Shown: in pieces, positions 6,120 through 8,019 of the stretch | Layout: every line of letters starts with the position of its first letter | How positions within the stretch are numbered: position 1 is the stretch's first letter | From: Brevibacillus sp. | GTDB taxonomy: Bacteria; Bacillota; Bacilli; Brevibacillales; Brevibacillaceae | Reading direction: 5' to 3' | NCBI GenBank assembly: GCA_029240815.1 | Contig: JARDZO010000255.1 | Location: forward strand, 1 to 8,019 | DNA length: 8,019 bases | The notes under the pieces: generated by a model | Database searches by the model: none | What the model was told of the DNA's origin: nothing | Seen by the model: only the letters and a program-made list of their open reading frames with translations | Program-made: the position numbers and the translations under genes

Positions 6120-7124
6120 TCATGGTTGTTCTGGCATAAACAACTGCGGAACGGTATACAGGGCAGGCGAGCCTCCTGTATGCAAGAACAGTACATGGTC
6201 TTCCTTGGCAAATCGCCCCTCGCGAATCATCCCGATGAGACCCGCCATGGCTTTTCCCGTATAGACAGGATCGAGCAAAATGCCTTCTGTCTGCGCGACG
6301 AGCTTGACGGCTTCCACCATTTCCTCCGTTGGAATCGCGTAGCCCGGACCCACGTAGCGATCTTCACAAGAAACCAACTCAGCGCCAATCTCGCCTTGCA
6401 AACCGATCCTATCAGCCGTGCTGCGAAACAGCTCCAGCACCTTTGCTTCCTGTGTCGCACGATCGCGGCTGACATTGACACCGATCACCTGCGTGCTCGA
6501 TTGACGTGCCAAAAATCCGGCCAACAGACCTGCCTGAGTACCTGCACTGCCCGTCGCCGTTACTACGTAATCATACGGAGTCCCGGATTCCCACGCTTGC
6601 TGCTCGATCTCTTCCGCGCAGGCCATATATCCCAACGTACCGATTTCATTGGAACCACCGACCGGGATCAAATACGCTTTTCGTCCTTCACTCGCCAACT
6701 CTTGCGCCAGCTTTTCCATCGCGGGCTGCATATCGCCATCAGCAGAGATGACTTCGATTTTCTCCGCTCCCAGGAGGTGGAACAGCAAATGATTGCCACT
6801 CGCTTGTGGATGGTAGCCGGTAGCAGGCTCCGTCAGCACCAGCTGGCATTTCAGTCCCTCACGCACAGCCGCAGCCAAGGTCAAACGACAGTGATTGGAT
6901 TGGACTGCTCCGCAAGTAATCAGTGTATCTGCTCCCTGCCCCAGCGCATCGGCCACGAGGTATTCCAGCTTTCGAGTCTTGTTGCCTCCCGCAGTCAGAC
7001 CCAACTGGTCATCCCGTTTCATGGAGATCGTTGGGCCTCCCAGGGCCAAAGAGAGCCGCTCCAATTTTTCGATGGGGGTCTGCCCAGTCGTGTAGCGTCT
7101 GCGCTCGTAGCGGATTGGGTTCAT
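6120..7124 (-). CDS. dcyD: D-cysteine desulfhydrase (PLP-dependent, ACC deaminase family)
   Basis: A 334-residue cytoplasmic fold-type II PLP enzyme that should convert D-cysteine to pyruvate, hydrogen sulfide and ammonia. The PLP lysine is K49 in GGNKTRKLEYL; QSNH (75-78) supplies the conserved serine and asparagine; the phosphate-binding loop is in ATGSAGTQAG (190-199); Y262 and Y288 match the active-site tyrosines of the family. The two positions that separate the family's activities are T289 (DPVYTGK, where ACC deaminase has Glu) and T316 (LHTGG, where ACC deaminase has Leu). Both match E. coli DcyD and argue against ACC deaminase. The start at 7124 has AGAGGAG 6-7 bases upstream, and the protein begins like its relatives; the frame stays open upstream to 7313 but that part lies over the DUF169 gene. 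It is probably co-transcribed with the DUF169 gene. Confidence 0.93.
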   Translation of the reverse strand: MNPIRYERRRYTTGQTPIEKLERLSLALGGPTISMKRDDQLGLTAGGNKTRKLEYLVADALGQGADTLITCGAVQSNHCRLTLAAAVREGLKCQLVLTEPATGYHPQASGNHLLFHLLGAEKIEVISADGDMQPAMEKLAQELASEGRKAYLIPVGGSNEIGTLGYMACAEEIEQQAWESGTPYDYVVTATGSAGTQAGLLAGFLARQSSTQVIGVNVSRDRATQEAKVLELFRSTADRIGLQGEIGAELVSCEDRYVGPGYAIPTEEMVEAVKLVAQTEGILLDPVYTGKAMAGLIGMIREGRFAKEDHVLFLHTGGSPALYTVPQLFMPEQP

Positions 7125-7152
7125 GATTTTCTCCTCTTTTCCAGTAAATAGT

Positions 7153-7177
7153 CTCTCTATAGAATACTCCTCTCTAT
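7153..7177. repeat. Short direct repeat in the gap before dcyD
   Basis: The 8-mer CTCTCTAT occurs at 7153-7160 and 7170-7177, a 17-base period (ATAGAGAG on the coding strand). It lies in the 88-base gap between the DUF169 stop and the dcyD start, with no convincing promoter around it. Two helical-turn-like spacings could suit a regulator, but chance in a purine-rich ribosome-site region is quite possible. Confidence 0.3.
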
Positions 7178-7212
7178 CGTGGAATCCTCCATGGGAAATA
7201 GACGAGCGCGCA

Positions 7213-7989
7213 TTATCCGTAGCTATGCTGCATCCCGGCACGTACGTCCATCTGAACCCCGTATTGCGGAATCGGGTAACGCAGTCCGTTCTTGGACAGC
7301 TTCTCCAGCCCATCGATTGCCTTTAGCAAGAATTCCGGAGGCAAGGCCATGAGCAGCTCGTCATCCAAGACGCCGCCATACCGCCTTTCTGCAAAGCAAG
7401 GGATCGACAGGCTCGGCTCCCTCGTACTTAGCGCACGCCCCCAGGAATCGGCACAGGACGATTCCCCGACGATGCTCCACTCCATTTTTTTGTAGCCCGA
7501 CCATTGCAGACCATTGATGAACAGGATCATCTGACCAGGAGTCCCATAAATCAGGCAGATGTCTGGTGTAAAACGTTGAGAGACGAGTGGGGAAACAGCC
7601 ATCGCTTCGTATTGGCCATACGGAACGACAGACATCGCCTGTTGATGAGCAGCGGCATCCTCCTCGTTTGAAAACCAGACACCCGCCATTTCTTTTCCCG
7701 ACAGCCATTCTTCGTTTCGGGGATGCAAGCCAAGGACGACGCCACATTGCGGAGATATGAGGTCATCTGCCGTGATTCCGACCGTCCAGCCTAGTCGGGC
7801 AGCCTGAGCCACGATCTGATCGGCCGTGTGAATAGCCTGCGGTCGGCGAATCTTTGGTACAGCCTCCATCTCTTCCCGATTGGCAAAGAGCTTCATCCCG
7901 ATCGGCGTGGTTTTTAAGCGTAAAAACTGCTGCAGACGATCGACGATTTGCTTCCAGTCATACGCTAGCTGATCTTGCTCCACGTTCAT
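7213..7989 (-). CDS. DUF169 family protein of unknown function
   Basis: A 258-residue soluble protein with the features of the DUF169 family (COG2043), whose function is not established. The N-terminal half has the family-like TTPIGMKLF (27-35), then a cysteine in ISPQCGVVLGL (78-88). The C-terminal half has DICLIYGTPGQMILFINGLQWSG (143-165), followed by SSCADSW (177-183), a typical cysteine-containing stretch, and then PCFAERRYGG (197-206). No signal peptide or membrane helix is seen. Cysteines at 82, 145, 179 and 198 could bind metal or react, but that is speculation. The ATG at 7989 has GGGAGGG 6 bases upstream, a very strong ribosome site. Its TAA lies 88 bases before dcyD with no terminator between, so the two are probably co-transcribed. 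Confidence 0.88.
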   Translation of the reverse strand: MNVEQDQLAYDWKQIVDRLQQFLRLKTTPIGMKLFANREEMEAVPKIRRPQAIHTADQIVAQAARLGWTVGITADDLISPQCGVVLGLHPRNEEWLSGKEMAGVWFSNEEDAAAHQQAMSVVPYGQYEAMAVSPLVSQRFTPDICLIYGTPGQMILFINGLQWSGYKKMEWSIVGESSCADSWGRALSTREPSLSIPCFAERRYGGVLDDELLMALPPEFLLKAIDGLEKLSKNGLRYPIPQYGVQMDVRAGMQHSYG

Positions 7990-8019
7990 CCGTTTCCCTC
8001 CCGATTAGCCCGCGAAAGC
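7990..8019 (-). other. Right edge: ribosome site of the DUF169 gene and possible end of an upstream gene
   Basis: On the minus strand this edge holds GGGAGGG just before the DUF169 start and a TAA at 8007-8005, preceded by codons for Ala-Phe-Ala-Gly. If that is the tail of an upstream gene, the DUF169 and dcyD genes would be the end of a longer operon. Four codons are far too few to decide. Confidence 0.25.

Noticed and set aside
6126..7151. 341-codon open frame on the plus strand opposite dcyD
   Set aside because: It lies antisense to a well-conserved enzyme gene, its translation is rich in Arg, His, Gln and Ser with no family pattern, and no ribosome site was seen; it is a codon-bias shadow.
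7125..7313. 63-codon upstream extension of the dcyD frame
   Set aside because: It overlaps the DUF169 coding region, does not resemble the family N-terminus, and the ATG at 7124 has a strong, well-spaced ribosome site.

Overview
The window looks like chromosomal DNA of a Gram-positive Bacillales, most like Brevibacillus or a related Paenibacillaceae genus. The grounds are strong GGAGG-type ribosome binding sites, compact head-to-tail genes with ATGA and TAATG junctions, a lipobox lipoprotein as transporter binding protein, and balanced base composition. The genus is an inference from general character, not from a database match. All genes are on the minus strand except one LysR-type regulator on the plus strand. 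I saw no RNA genes, CRISPR arrays, insertion sequences or integration scars, and no stretch over about 300 bases lacks a gene.

Right part (7989 to 6120, minus): a DUF169 protein of unknown function, then an 88-base gap, then a PLP enzyme. The enzyme can be assigned to D-cysteine desulfhydrase (DcyD) rather than ACC deaminase from two active-site positions. An intrinsic terminator (6073-6099) follows it. A separate extended -10 promoter (6055-6063) then serves an auxin efflux carrier (AEC) family permease (6014-5121), which has its own strong terminator (5068-5099). The AEC gene is therefore probably a single-gene transcript.

Left part (4945 to 1, minus): a peptide/nickel-type (Dpp/Opp) ABC importer. 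The order is lipoprotein binding protein, permease 1, permease 2 with translationally coupled junctions, and then, about 1 kb further on, an ATPase that runs off the left edge. The interval between permease 2 and the ATPase is filled by the lysR-type gene (506-1414), read in the opposite direction. Its stop codon lies 2 bases from that of permease 2, and its start lies 92 bases from the ATPase start. This is a split, possibly non-contiguous operon with an embedded antisense regulator, and it is the most interesting feature here.

How the parts may work together (inference): the LysR-type protein is the obvious candidate regulator of the surrounding ABC importer, through dyads in the 414-505 intergenic region and possibly upstream of the binding protein. 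The DcyD, AEC and importer genes may form a neighbourhood for uptake or export and breakdown of a sulfur-containing or D-amino compound. DcyD makes pyruvate, ammonia and sulfide, and in E. coli dcyD sits beside cystine-transport genes. Substrates of the AEC and ABC transporters cannot be read from the sequence.
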